The position numbers and the translations under genes were made by a program. From assembly GCA_002205965.3 (NCBI GenBank), contig NADL03000496.1, forward strand, positions 744,001-808,000: DNA of 64,000 nucleotides, read 5' to 3'. Of this stretch, positions 9,546 to 21,600 are shown piece after piece. The notes beneath the pieces were generated by a model. It did not search any database and was not told the DNA's origin. It worked only from the letters and a program-made list of their open reading frames with translations. The stretch comes from Kappaphycus alvarezii (Eukaryota; Rhodophyta; Florideophyceae; Gigartinales; Solieriaceae). How positions within the stretch are numbered: the first letter of the stretch is position 1; each line of letters opens with the position of its first letter.

Positions 9546-9899
9546 ATAATATCCCAGTGTGCAACTCGCCCGTTACTATTCCAAGTGTACCAATGGGGTC
9601 AAACGCTGTGTTCAGAACTGTAAGGAAAGTGTAATGACAGCAAAGTGCCTAGTAGCCCTGGCTGCAAGGTTACCAGTGATTTGAATCTACGGTACAGTAT
9701 ATGCAGTGAATTCGTGTAAAGCTGTAAGGTCTGTGAAGTGAAATACAACACTTGGACAGCAAAATCGAAACCCGAATCGCTTTTACAGACTACATTAACC
9801 TGACCTGCTTTTCTATCTTCCTACTTCTCGTTTTTATCTTGAGCCCTCGAAGACCTGTTCCTACCGGCAGACCAACAAATGGCTTCCGAATGACCGATT
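9546..9899. other. unassigned sequence
   Basis: No gene is recognised. If the zinc-finger unit is the Gypsy-I leader, a 5' LTR should lie here, but I see no match to the 224-bp LTR of copy 2. Confidence 0.4.
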
Positions 9900-10704
9900 T
9901 TACGCAATAAGAGAATCGCGTATTGCGGTGGGGTTCTTCTCGCAGTTTATGGAGTTGTGACCTAGCTCGTTACAATAAGAGCACGGAAGAACATTGTTAC
10001 CCCTCTGTTGTGCCGGCAAAGGCCATGCGCCATTATCTCCCTTCTCATTCCTTAAAAGTAATTTAATTCTGGAAAGATTCTGAGCTAGAGCGTCCACTTT
10101 GTTCTCGATGTTTCTGGAACGGGAATCCGGACGAAATAACAACTTGGCCGGAGGGACTTCTGAAACTCGGCTTCAAGGGCGATTGTGAGGCGATTCGAGT
10201 GAAAATCTCTTAGAGCCTGTTTGATGAATAATCTTGAGGCACACAGAAATCTAAGGAATGCTGTAGCTCCTCGTGACGACAGGCGGAGGTGCGCAAAAGT
10301 CCCAATCTTGGACTTTTACGCACCCCCGACGTTGCCGAAGCCGGCTTTATCATAAAGACGATCCATCTCCTTCAGGGAGCCAGCAATCTCGTCAATTTCG
10401 AGTCCAGCTTCTAAATCTTGTCGGATGACATCATGGGGATCTTCTTCCTTGACGAAGCGCTCGAAGAATTTTTGCTTGGCAATGGAGAAGTCTTTTGAAT
10501 CGTCTAAGAGTTCGCCATTCGAGGGGAATGTTTCGTAGTAGAAATCGAACGCCACGAGGTCTGGTGTCCAAATAGAGTAAGTGCTTTCTCTGGATTGCGT
10601 CTAGAGGCCATAAAGACGTTTCCATAGAAAAAGAAGAATTTGCAGACATCGCTAGTGCCGTCGAACAATACCGCGCTGACGATGGTAGTTTCAGTCCAAT
10701 TCAA
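9900..10704 (-). pseudogene. Gypsy-II gag relic
   Basis: A degraded gag on the minus strand. It starts near 10704 (VSAVLFDGTSDVCKFFFFYG), continues in other frames (KQKFFERFVKEEDPHDVI and IAGSLKEMDRLYDKAGF in 10555-10316), and ends with a nucleocapsid knuckle CSYCNELGHNSINC (C-x2-C-x4-H-x4-C, near 9960). The layout resembles the gags at 11.5-12.8 and 31.8-32.5 kb. No pol follows on this strand, so only a fragment survives. Confidence 0.75.
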
Positions 10705-11530
10705 GAGTACTATGTCGGTGTAGGTCGTTGTGTTGCCTCCCTATACTCGAGCGCATCCGTCGTCTCGCCTACATATGCATAGGCAAGCGCCGAAAAGTCA
10801 TGTGGCCAAAAGGCGGCCGGCGGTTCCTAGAAAACAAATAAATTTCAGCGCTGTAGTCTAAAGATACAAATATAACTCGTACAGTACAGTATTGTACTGT
10901 AATATACTCAAAAATAATTAAAAACAATTCAGAATGTAACATTTGTCCCATCACAGTACAGTACAGTGCTGGCATTTGGCATCAGGAGACGCACCCGCAG
11001 TTCTCGCTCCTTCTATCGCTGGTGTGCTACTGACCTGTAGGCGAGGAAAGACATGACACCTCGACCAATCGCCTCAGGATGTTCCGGGCCACATCCTATC
11101 ATACCTTTCAAACAAAGCGCCTCACATCCCCCCCTCGTCCGTGAAACGAATGCAAATTGTTCAGTAACTGGGTAATGATGCGAAACTTCCAGAACGACGC
11201 AAATTCCCTCCAATCTCTGTTGGATCTCGAGATTTATTAGGCGTCGCAGGACTGAAGTCAAGAATTTTGGGGCAGAGGGGACGTTGTAACTGTCGAAGCA
11301 CATCAAATGGTTGGAGGTCAAGTACTGTAGTGGGTGATGACAAAGGAAAGATATCCTGAGTACTGTAAGCACATTTGCTGAAAGATGGGCTGTAATGGTG
11401 AACCCTGCAAAGGGTACTGTTGATGCACACATATAACGTCTGGTAGGAAAACAGAGATAGAGAGATAACGGAAAAAAACCACGCATCAACTGGTTTTACG
11501 ACTCCAAACAAAACAAAAAGCAATACCATC
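10705..11530. other. unassigned sequence upstream of a Gypsy-II gag
   Basis: No gene is recognised. Repeated GTACAGTA/TACTGTAC words occur at 10876-10905 and 10955-10972. The block just before gag contains ATCAACTGGTTTTACGACTCC (near 11487), which could be the end of an LTR plus a TGG-starting primer-binding site. I could not find a partner LTR to prove it. Confidence 0.35.
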
Positions 11531-12777
11531 ATGTTACTCTTGCGACAGGGTGACTCCGAAAAGGTGGTATCCTCTAGCATAAACGGAGTCAGAATGTTCG
11601 ACGGACAACAAGATGTACGTCTTTTCTACTTCTATCTGGAAAAAGTTGTCATGTGTGGAAAAGAATATGGCGAGAGAAGCTTTGAATTACTCGCTAAACT
11701 CGACGTTGAAGCTTTCTAGTACTTTAAAGATTGATTCAATGAGGATGGAAAGATTAAGACGGAAGGTTTGGACTTCGAGAAGGTTAAGAAGTCATTCATT
11801 GAGCGCCTTGAAATACAAGAGGAGCCACAGGACATCATTCGAAAGGCCATGTCCGCGAGACTGGGTAAGAGAGAGCTTTCAACTTCTCTACACAAAGTAG
11901 AATCTTTGTACAACTGAGAATCGTTCAAGGAGGAGGCAAAATTTGGCCTCTTGAGCAACATCGTGATGAAAGTTCCTAAAACGGCTGCGTTTTGTATCTA
12001 CAGAAGCCCAGAAGACTATAACACCTGGAAGAAAGTCGTGTAAGACTTCGACCGAGGTAAGAAGACATTCCAATCCGTCGATATCAATCAAAAACCTATC
12101 TTCTCTCATTCAAGCGACAGTATTGGTAAAGAAGAAACTGAATTGAAGCCACAGAATGAAACATCCCGTGATATCCAGATCAAGGATGTGGAGGATGAGA
12201 TCGACACCATGGCGGATAAGCTAGTAGATTTATTACTCGTCATCAAAATGAGTCAGACGATACAGACAAGTGGACAACGTAACGGAAAAAGTCCCGGGGC
12301 TGGTCAGGTCGGATCGAAAAGAATCTGCACTTATTGCAAGAAACCTGGACACAGTTCCAATAGATGCCTAGATAATCCCAACAGAGACAAAAAATGCTCT
12401 TCATGTTAAACATGGGCCATGTAGAGGAAAACTGTTGGTCACGTCTTTGCAAGGAAGCAATAAGTGAATCCAATGTGATTGAAGAAACTAATGATAGCGG
12501 AAGTGATGACGCTCCGCTCAAGGGGAAAACCAACAAGCAAGATGCCCAGGTGAATTTCGTAATGGAAACTTATTCATCAGATGAAGAATTGCTAGCAGTC
12601 AAGAGGAGTACAGACGGGCAACCGGCCCCGAAGCAGCAAAATAATTGGAGGTTAAGTACCGATAGGACCTTTGCTAAACCATGGTGCAGCACCAAGATCC
12701 AAAAAAGAGTGGCAGCCAAGAACAACAAAAAGAAACGGAGTTCGAAGAAGAGCATGAATACATATCTAACCGAATAG
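11531..12777 (+). pseudogene. Gypsy-II gag with two zinc knuckles
   Basis: The capsid region can be followed in one frame from 11531 to 12409 through several stops (MFDGQQDVRLFYFYLEKVV; KKSFIERLEIQEEPQDIIR). The first knuckle is CTYCKKPGHSSNRC (12328-12369). The second starts CSSC, then a TAA (12407-12409), and continues in another frame as GHVEENC. An acidic, then Lys-rich tail follows to 12777. The break inside the double-knuckle region resembles the stop between the two knuckles of the minus-strand copy near 31850. Confidence 0.82.
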
Positions 12778-13482
12778 ATGCCGAAGTACGAAGTGATTAC
12801 TGAGCTGGCGAATGAATCATCTTGGCTTATGTTCGGAAAGCTCCTACGAGGGGACTCGGTTGAAGCTAGATCCGATATAGTAAGGCTTCTGAAGGAAAGT
12901 GTCTCTCAGAAAGTGAATTTGTTAAATGCTACAAACCGTCCGGTCTATCACGGCAGACTACTTCAGAAGCTAGCCCGTATCAATATATTCGGGATGGCAG
13001 TTTATACTCTACTTGATTCGAGAGCAGTACCGAATGTATTGTCCAAGGATATTGCTGACAGGCTAGCAGTATCTTTGGAGGAAACAAAGAAGAACATTAC
13101 ATTGGCTACAGGCGCAATATCTGCTGTTGCTGGTATCCTAAGGGATGATTTTGTCACTTTAGACGAGGCGAAAGTAAAACTGAACTTTCTGGTACTCAAA
13201 TATGCACCTTTCGATGTCGCTATTGGAGACACATCAATGGAATCTCTTAGAGAAATACTGGATCTTGGAGAAAGGGTAGCTCGACTCACGATAGAAGGGA
13301 AAAGGATTACAATTCCCTTAGAACCTGGTTATAAGCGTCAAACAGGCCCAAAAAGCGCGACTGATAGCGAGGAATTTACCTGGACACCGTCAGCTGTCCC
13401 CTCCTCCAGCTCCGAATCTGAAAGTGAAGAAGGAGAGCCAGAATATGTAGTAATGATCGGAAGTGACCTAAAAAGGAGTTAA
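12778..13482 (+). pseudogene. Gypsy-II protease
   Basis: A 234-codon open frame lies directly after a TAG, in the same frame as the end of gag. It contains a retropepsin fold: VYTLLDSRAVPNVLSKDIA is the active-site loop, where the expected Gly of D-S-G is Arg (GGA-to-AGA type change), so it should be inactive. FDVAIGDTSMESL is the typical second half. A Ser/Glu-rich acidic tail follows. The intact relative at 30757-31107 reads LLDSGAIPDVIS. Confidence 0.82.
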
Positions 13483-13489
13483 AAAACAA

Positions 13490-14830
13490 AAGATACCTCC
13501 TTTCAGGAGAAGCTTAAGCACTTGAAGGAACCCTACCGCACCCATATCGATTAGATAATAATCAAAAGCGGTGTTATAGTATCCTCTTTGTACGACTTGA
13601 GGCAGGCAGATGTTCCTACCTAGCATTCAGTCGAGCTCAAGGATGAAAACCCATCGCTCTCCGAGGGAATAGTCTATCACCGCGGGAAAAAAATATCGTG
13701 AGGGAAGAGCTGGACAAGATGCTAAGTGCGGGAATTATCTTCCCTTTTTCGTCTGCATGGTCCTTTTCAGTCATTATTGAGACTAAATTGGATGGAGAGG
13801 CACGTTTCTGCGTCAACTATAGAAAATTAAACGAAAGAATGGTGCAGAAAAGGTGGACCTTCCCAAGCTTCAAGAGATGTTTGATGACCTCGGAGGTTCT
13901 CCGGTTTTATAACCCTGGATTTGTCCACTGTGTACTGAAAAGTACGTCTAGCTGAGAATTACCTGGAGAAGACCACGTATACTTGCAGATATGGCAACTA
14001 CCAATTCCAAGTTATCCCATTTGAATTAATGAACGCACCGTTCACGTTCCAACGCATGATGAACAGGGTGTTAGCGGGAGTGGAGTTCGTCCGTGTCTAC
14101 ATTGACTATGTAGTTACATTCTCGAGATCAATAATCGACCACGTGGAACACATAAGGCTGGTTTTCGCGCGTTTTTCCCAGTATGGCCTCAAGACTACGC
14201 TAAAGAAGTGCTTTTTCGCGAGGAAGGAGGTGATTCTGCGCGGACACGTCGTAAACGAAATCGGAGTGAGCTTTGACTCAACGAAAATCAAGGCCATCCT
14301 TCAGACTCCGGGGCCAACGAATCAAACCGAGTTGAGTAGCTTTCTGGGCCTCGCTGGTTTCAATCGACGATTCATCCATGGATTTGCAAGCATATCGGCA
14401 GAAGTGCATGAGGGTACATCGAAGAATAGATCGTTTAAATGGTCAATGGAGATGGAAGAGGCCTCCGAGAGCCTGAAGATTGTTCTCACATCTCTCCTAG
14501 TCTTAACATTTCCAGACTTCGAGCGGCCGTTTATGGCTGAGATGGACCTCATCGGTGGCTATCGGAGCTGTTCTCTCCCAGAAGAGTTCTGATGGTACTA
14601 TTCACCCAGTGGAGTTCTTCAGTCGCACCTTGACGGCGGCCGAACGGAAATATCCAACCTGGGAAAGAGAGAGCCTTGTAGTCGCAATTTCCTTGCGGAA
14701 ATTCCGGTTGTATCTTCTATCTTTTGAACCTTTCAGGTTAAAGACAGATTATCAAGCGCTGAGCTACACTTTCAAGAAGAGAGACGTACATGGCATACTT
14801 GCGCGGTGGTTGGATTTCTTGGCCGAATAG
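13490..14830 (+). pseudogene. Gypsy-II reverse transcriptase and RNase H
   Basis: RT pieces in order: EELDKMLSAGIIFPF and FCVNYRKLNERMV (13698-13955); CRYGNYQFQVIPFELMNAPF after a frame break; VYIDYVVTFSRS (the catalytic YxDD is YIDY, second Asp lost); GFNRRFIHGF in the connection (14029-14592). RNase H follows in a shifted frame: HPVEFFSRTLTAAERKY and RESLVVAISLRKFRLYLL, ending FKKRDVHGILARWLDFLAE (14555-14830). The loss of the catalytic Asp and several frame changes make it inactive. Confidence 0.9.
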
Positions 14831-15198
14831 AATTTCAAAATTGAATAAATATCGGGCTAGAAGAACAAGGTTCCAGATTTCCTGTCAAAGTTACCTCCAC
14901 CGCAAGATAGGGGCTGAGAATCAGAAGAGGGCGACTTTTTCATGATGAATATAAAAATCAAGGATTTGGGTAACTTGACCTAGAATCAGAGCTTAGAGAC
15001 ATCCAAAATTACTTGGAGGGTCGCGGTTTAATGAAGCCGACGCGAAGGAGCGGCACAGAATCAAACGTCTAGCAAAAAAATTTCTTTTTGGGAAGGAAAA
15101 ATACTGCGGCGCACTAAATTGAAACTAGTCCCAGCGGTGTTCGAGAGGGGTTAAGTTCTTTAGTTCTACCAAGACGAGCTGGGGTACTGGAATTCGAG

Positions 15199-16120
15199 AT
15201 GAACGGCTCAGATGATCGGGCAGAGATTCTTGTGGCCGAGATCGGTGACGGATATTACACAGTACGTAAGGTCTTGCGACTCTTTTCAGCGTATGGGACT
15301 CCGACCACGTTACGAAAAGAACCTCGGGACTCCATTCCAGGGATTATTCGATATCTTCTCTATCGATTTTGCTGGACTTTATCCCCGCACTGAAAGGGGT
15401 CGCGCTTTATTCTTGTTTGTCTAGAGCACCCAGTGGAGGGCAAGTAGCAAAGGCCACTCCCAACGCAACTGCGGAAGTGGCTAGGAACTTTATCGAAGGG
15501 GAGGTGGTCCACTCATTCGGACCCCCAACTACAGTCATGAGCGATAATGCCGCATGTATTACAGCTAAAGTTTTGAAGCAATACCTACTCGAAAGTGTTA
15601 TTGAATGGAAGACGGTCTTAGCATATGACCCAATGTCAAATGGGAGGGCAGAACGGATGGTTGGTACATTAAGAAGAGTATTGAGAGGATAGTTCAATCC
15701 CACCAATGTGAATGGAATGTCGCTCTAGAATCAGTTGTCTTCGGCTACAGACGTAGGCCAATGGCTGGAGTATTTTCCCCATTTGAGCTACTCTATATAG
15801 TCCCTCTGAAAATGCTACCGCGGGAGAGGTTGGTAGAAATGCAGAAAGATCGGACATTGCCAGATTGGGGACGCAAGGTGAAGCTAATGGGACTCGACTC
15901 GGGCAAGGCCAACAGAATTCTACAGGGGATCAAAGGTTCGAAAATATCAGGATACGTTCGTTCGAAGTCGAAGACCAAGTGCTCGTTGCATTGCGTTGCT
16001 CCCAGGGAGTCCTGTTGCTTCCAAAATGGGAACGGCGACCATGGTGGCCCCTGCTACTTGCTCATTCCAACACAATACACCGGATTCCCACCAACCGAAA
16101 CAACTACAAAAAATGGGTAA
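15199..16120 (+). pseudogene. Gypsy-II integrase
   Basis: After a damaged zinc-binding part (TQYVRSCDSFQRMG), the core shows the first Asp in FSIDFAGLYPRTERGR, the second in VMSDNAACITAK and the Glu in MSNGRAERMVGTLRR. The D, D, E set is therefore still encoded, but over two frames (break near 15420). C-terminal pieces follow in other frames (MAGVFSPFELLY; FEVEDQVLVALRC near 15960). Element sequence fades by about 16250. Confidence 0.85.
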
Positions 16121-16250
16121 CAGTCTGCCCACACTTCGGAAAGGGAAACATACGCATTCAATCCCAGAACAAATCAGTCGTGGTATCACAGAAGAAGCGA
16201 TCGATGCCGAAGGTAACCATTTAATGAGATCAGCAGCACTGATTACATAA

Positions 16251-18134
16251 GGCTGAGAGGATAACACCAATAATTCATACAATGCTAAATGGGCAAAGTT
16301 TCTTTCCTTTTGTGACGAGGATAATCGCGATCCGTTCTAAGGCAGTGAACTCGATGATGTCGCCTATATCAGATGGATTTTCGGTGAGGATAAGATAGAA
16401 CCAGGGTACATAGCCAACTATGTTTCACTAATTAACTCTCGCTATCGTGTTCTCCTCTGTTTAAGCTACTGGGGCCCGGATATCCATGGCTAAAAAGGGG
16501 TATAGCAGAAAATGGGAATGATCTTCAAGCCCTCTCGCAAGAGCTCCCATGAACATAACAGATATTTATAAAATTTTAGAGGACGTTCTGCATGCAATGA
16601 AACTTAACTAAGTTGTCCCAGCTGGAGCTTGCGCATCCATAACAATTCAATTCTATTCCTCTGGAAGACCAGGCCTTACGGAGTCTTTAAAAACTGATTT
16701 TATTATTGATATCTCACGACAATAGAATATTTACAAGACCTTCTCGCTTTTAACCGGCCTGAAAACAGGCAAATAAATCATTTGCGGCTCCAAAGGACAC
16801 TCAAGTGCCTAAAAAGTTCATAAATTGGACCTTTTTCACGAATGATATGTCTTCCGCACCAAGTAGAGGCGCCCATCTGAGTATTTGTTTGTTTTAAATG
16901 GAAGCGCTTAAAAGCACCAACTGCAAGCTCCCAGGAAGACTCGCTGTTACCATGCCCCAGCAGATGTGTGATTTACCCCGCGAATGTTAATTACTAAATG
17001 GGCCACAGTTGTAGACCAGGTACCCTTGTGCTTTGGTTATATAAGTGTCCCAAACAGTAATTAAGCTTCACTATGATTGGTCCCAAGAAGGTAACACATT
17101 AGGGTCAGCCCATTAGGCACCTGACTACGTCACTGACGACAGAAAATCACATATTTGGTTTGGGTACCTCGTTCCCAAATAGTCGCCGATGTTATTAGGA
17201 TTTTCAGGCTGATTGTATCACAGATTCAAGAGCATAAAAAGAAGAATGGATACAATTTTTATGCAAAAAGGAGAGGGATTCTAGCACGAAATTTCATACT
17301 TAAGGCCCAACCACTCATCCGACACTAAACCCCTCTCCTCTTCTGGGGGGCTCTAATCCACCGTTCCAACCCAATATATCCGTATATTTGCAGCACATCA
17401 ATCGGGCGCTAGTCACGAGTTCCATGCCAAAATCGCTGCAAGTAATCAGTTTCTCGTTTCTTATGGACGAACAAATGAGTCGTTTCAAGTTTCAGAACGC
17501 GAAATCTGTGCCACCTGAGGAGTACCTAACAGTCAGATACTTTTTTGTGGGACAGGTCGTTTCCATTGTGCATTCGCTGCTTTTCTCGATGGCCTGAAAT
17601 TTCGTGGAAACTTTACATAGTACGAAAATGTTGTACTCGCTACTGTAGGCCGCGATCATCATGAATATATGGATATAATGAGGTGTTGCACATATGAATA
17701 GAGTACGCTTTAATTAGTTGCGTTCTGTACTGTTTTCAATATTCAATTATTGTAATATTTTATATGGGCTGGTTTTTTTTGGTTGTTTCCCGGTAAAAGG
17801 TTCTGAATCCAAAAAAGTCATTTCTGTCCTACTAGCTCGTTTCAATTCCGTTTTCCAGTAGCCCTATAAGAAAATCTACTGCAAATGCTGTGAACAGGCT
17901 TGGTACCCTGGGTTGGCTGTCGGGTGTTATTTGGGTTACTGAAAACGGGCGACTAGTTGCGAGGTATGTTCTTTTTCCAAAATGCTTATTATTTGATTTG
18001 CAAATTCTTTTACCGGGAATCATTTTGCAGTGTCACAAAAATAGGTTTTGCACTGTTATGGCAGCGCAGCACCTCTACTGTACAATGCACAGCATCACCG
18101 TAAAAATACTTGAAAATAGATTTGGTCATGCAGT
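16251..18134. other. unassigned non-coding sequence
   Basis: I see no recognisable coding sequence in these 1.9 kb. Short frames (for example 17388-17597) lack motifs. GGTTATATAAGTG near 17034 could be a TATA box with nothing identifiable downstream. Confidence 0.4.
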
Positions 18135-18197
18135 TCCAGCGCATCCAGCGCGGCATGCCAACTCAGCCAGCGCGGCATGCCAGCCCAGCCAGCGCTG
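18135..18197. repeat. 22-bp tandem repeat
   Basis: Unit CCAGCGCGGCATGCCAACTCAG (the unit itself is 22 bases): one copy at 18145-18166, a second at 18167-18188 with two changes, and partial copies on both sides (CCAGCGCAT before, CCAGCGCTG after). Each unit contains the palindrome GGCATGCC. Confidence 0.75.
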
Positions 18198-18339
18198 TAA
18201 TAAATTTCTTTTTTCCACCAATTTAATTGGTATAAATTGACTCAGATGCTGGAGAATTCAAGAAAACTACTTCCGGACCGAAAACTCCCAATGCGACCAA
18301 AAAAGACACGGCCTAACACACCCAACCCGACCAACAAGA

Positions 18340-18810
18340 AAATGATGCGCCCTTAGAAGAACATGAGGATCCAATGCAACCAGTGACAGACAAATCTTCC
18401 AAATCCCAGACAACTGCAGCGCCCTCAGAAGAAAAAGAGGATGAAATGCCACCGGTGACAGGGAAAATATCCAAGCCTTAGACAACTGCAGACCTAACGC
18501 CTAAAAAGACAGCCACCAGAGTCGCATCACAATGTAAAGAGTCTATCGCCCCATGGTCAAAGAAAACCCATTCTAGTCTTCCCGGGAAACCCTCTACCCC
18601 CGCGAAGTCGATGGAACAGCATACAAACAGCACCTGCGCCCCTTCCCAACGCTTGCTGGACACGCTGTTAAGAGAGAAACTGGGTTTCTATCCTTACGCA
18701 CAGAAAGTCACTCCCTTTTGCGTTTCTCTACTCATTCAAATTCCTTTTGTTTTTACCTTCACTTTCTTTTCCTATTGCGTCACCAATTTTACATTTTTTT
18801 ATATTCTTTA
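18340..18810 (+). pseudogene. relic ORF with internal duplicated segment
   Basis: One plus-strand frame reads nearly without stops through two copies of a Glu/Pro/Thr-rich segment of about 26 residues (EEHEDPMQPVTDKSSKSQTT and EEKEDEMPPVTGKISKP-stop-TT, near 18351-18420 and 18428-18497). It continues to a hydrophobic, Phe-rich end (CVSLLIQIPFVFTFTFFSY) that could be a membrane segment. I do not recognise the protein. A stop in the second repeat suggests it is dead, and chance openness cannot be excluded. Confidence 0.3.
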
Positions 18811-19270
18811 ATTTTTCTCGCTCCTCTTTATATGAACGAATACCTTCCCCCTTGATGGTAATTCCGTTAATCTCCTCTGTTTATTTGATCTTCTTCGTCC
18901 CTAAATATTTTTTTTCCTAATCAATATTTCTACACATAATTTTCGCCATAAATCACCCTTTTTAAAGCTGTTGTCTTAAAATCCCACTACCGCACCAATT
19001 TTCGCATACTTTTTTGATTTAGGGGGCCTGTAAATATGACCCGTTTGGCGCTATTTGAAAACGTCAGTCGCCGCTTAAAATTTATCTTCGTCCCAGCAAC
19101 AAGAAAGTCTCGACAATTCACACCCCCTCTTGGCAGCTATCATGCACCGACTCCCTCCTTCTCGCCCCATTGCCAAAAGCAGTCACCCTCGCCCCATCAC
19201 CGTCTCTCCTTTATTACCATCTGGCCCAACCGAAGTCTAGGACTGTCTCCGTTGTCAACCCAGGAAACGG
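18811..19270. other. unassigned, T/C-rich sequence
   Basis: No gene is recognised. The plus strand is rich in T and C, which is compatible with a leader or intron ahead of the candidate exons at 19271-19681. Confidence 0.35.
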
Positions 19271-19681
19271 TTGACAGAGCTGGTTGCTCGCCACCTGGTG
19301 GAGATCGAGGCACAGGAATCGGTAGGGGGGACTCTGGGGAGGAGGAAGATAAGGCAAGGGAGTGCCTCGAGGAATGAGTGGCCCCGAACTGGTCTACGGG
19401 ATAGAATGAGGGGAGGCCTAGGAGGAGTCCGGAGAGAACGAAGAATAAGAGGAGGCCGGGAGGAAGGAGAGGAAGATGAGGAGTCCGCTGACGAAGAGAG
19501 GGGCCTCGCTCGGATCAAATGAGAGGGGAAGGAATGAAATGGCTGGACTATGTAGTCCCGGTCATGGAATAGGTTGGGGGGAAGTACTCATGTGAGCTGT
19601 ATTTTTGCAGGAAGAGTCGGACAATTGTGGGCCGTCCGCAGGTATATACGAGGAATACATGAGCACTTATGATGTCTTAAG
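19271..19681 (+). CDS. candidate two-exon gene fragment, unknown product
   Basis: An open frame at 19271-19522 begins MTELVARHLVEIEAQES and turns into an Arg/Gly/Glu-rich low-complexity tail. About 90 bases later a 71-base segment (19611-19681) stays open and is bounded by good splice signals: TATTTTTGCAG before it and AAG/GTAAGT after it. The purine-rich strand could by itself give open frames. No domain is recognised and no downstream exon was found. It may be a broken host gene. Confidence 0.25.
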
Positions 19682-19689
19682 GTAAGTGC

Positions 19690-21600
19690 TAGGTTCTGAT
19701 CTAGTGAATGAAGATTTTGAGGAGTAGATTCGTTAAGTTTCTTTCAAGTATCTTTTGTCAAACTCTTTGCGTCCACGTGAAGTCTTTTCGTACTTTTTCT
19801 GGTGCTTCTAGTAGTTTTAGCGAGATTTTATTTTGGGAAAAGTCAATATAACCTAAATAAATTGCTTTCTCCATGAGACGAAAAGCAAGGTGTCAGACTT
19901 CAGGTTCAGCCGAAAATAGTTAGGAAGTTGAGAGTCAAATTTAGGCCAAAGAACTTTTATACGCCAGTCGCAGAGCATAGGTCATAAAGCCTGCCCTTTT
20001 AGAGTTGGCTACTAGTGCAGTCACTCAGCTTTCAGGTCCACTCCTCTCCAACACCCTTTAATGTATAGGGTAGCACTTTAATCGCTCAAAACGACTCCCA
20101 GCTCGGGTATTTAGTGGTTCTCTTTTCTGTCTGCGCCACTTCCACTTAATCAGTGACTACTAGTCCCTCAATTTCAGTCCAACCATCACATCTGCATTCC
20201 GTACCGTCACTTAGTGACACAAACGTGATTTCCGGAACGCCTGGAGGGTAATCCCCAACCTATTGCGCCACGCTGCACCGACTATCCTGACCGATTTGCT
20301 GAATTATGTACACGCGGCGGTATATTTTGAAGGTGCACCTGTCGTAAAAGCACAGGGTGAGACGAGGCTACCCTTGTCAGGACCGTCAAGCGACCTTCAA
20401 TCAAGCAGAATCCTTCAGGCAGCACATTTCCATAACTCATCGTGGCGAGAAAGAATGGACGTGTAAAGGTTTCATTCGAAAGTTTTGGCCATAACGTCAC
20501 ATGGAGGTGTACATTGACACGCTGCACTTGAAGACGTGTCGTCACTATTGCTATCGTCAAAAGCATTTTAATTCGATAGAATCTCACTTAGCGCCGTAAA
20601 ACACATGGGAAAGCCCCGATAAAGCATTTTTGCATCGTATGAAAGAGTCTTTTCGCGCTAATGTCGAGCCTGGCCCGGCTCCAGGTGCTGCCGCTTTCAT
20701 TTTACTGGGGAAGCCGACTTTTCTTTCTAATTCCGCTGTGCTTCGAACGGTGGGCTGTACCCGGTCATCATCCTTTGCAGCGAAAATTCCAGGCTCCAGC
20801 CTTCACTTGAATCACACGAACTACACGATGCACTCGCTTCTTTGAACCCTTCTTTAACCCGCATGTTTCCAGTCTAACCCCTCGGCTCCCAACCTCTTTG
20901 CTCGATTGAGGGGCTTGACGTTGTGGATCGAGAGAGAAATGCATCATAGTGGGCCCACCTTACAAAGGAACAACTTACAGTATCCTTTGTGGCCTGGTTA
21001 CGGTAACCATTGAGCCCAGGTACAGTAACCAATGAGGACCGGTAACTGTGGCTACTGTAAGCATACCTCAGGCGTCTTCATTTAGCATCCACTCACCTCG
21101 AGTGGGTGCTTCCGTATCATCACCTTCAGTAAGGCTTAGACGACGAGCGGTTTATGGGATTTTTTCTCGGACGCGAGACTGGTGACTTGAACCAATGTCA
21201 ATAGTCCTGCCATGCTGCCTCGAACGTTTCCCAGTCGCGGATAACGGTGAGTTCAAGCGAAAATTTCCGGCAGACTGAGTGTCGTGGTGTGCATTCTTTG
21301 TTTTGTCCGAAACTGACCGCGCAATTCCCTGCAAGAGACTGGCTTGGCTTCAAAGGTGAAAACGGGTTGCCGCTTGTAGCTTCCATGGGACATCTCGTAA
21401 TGATCATTTGCACTAATACTGTGCGTGCGTGGATGAGGCAGGCAGCTGAAACCACGTCTTACCCAGCGGTTCGCTGGGGCCCGGGTGTCCGACACCTAGG
21501 GAACCTTGCCATAATGCCGGGGTACCGGGCCCATCTTGATTCGCGCAAGATATGGTAAGGTGAAATCCCGTCCCACCTACTTTGTCTGTAAGGGCCTGAA
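19690..21600. other. unassigned sequence
   Basis: There is no confident gene. A plus-strand frame at 20263-20466 (LNYVHAAVYFEGAPVVKAQG) continues past a stop with protein-like composition, but I recognise no family. The minus-strand frames between 21150 and 21500 could be the far C-terminal or 3' end of Gypsy-III. Confidence 0.35.

Larger units (their letters stand above)
11531..16250 (+). mobile_element. Gypsy-II element, plus strand, degenerate
   Basis: A Ty3/gypsy element in the order gag (11531-12777), protease (12778-13482), RT (13490-14560), RNase H (14540-14830) and integrase (15199-16100). It differs from Gypsy-I in having two nucleocapsid knuckles, a D-S-x-A protease loop and no visible chromodomain. 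Stops and frame changes occur in every domain and the RT active site is damaged. No clear LTR pair was found. Confidence 0.88.
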
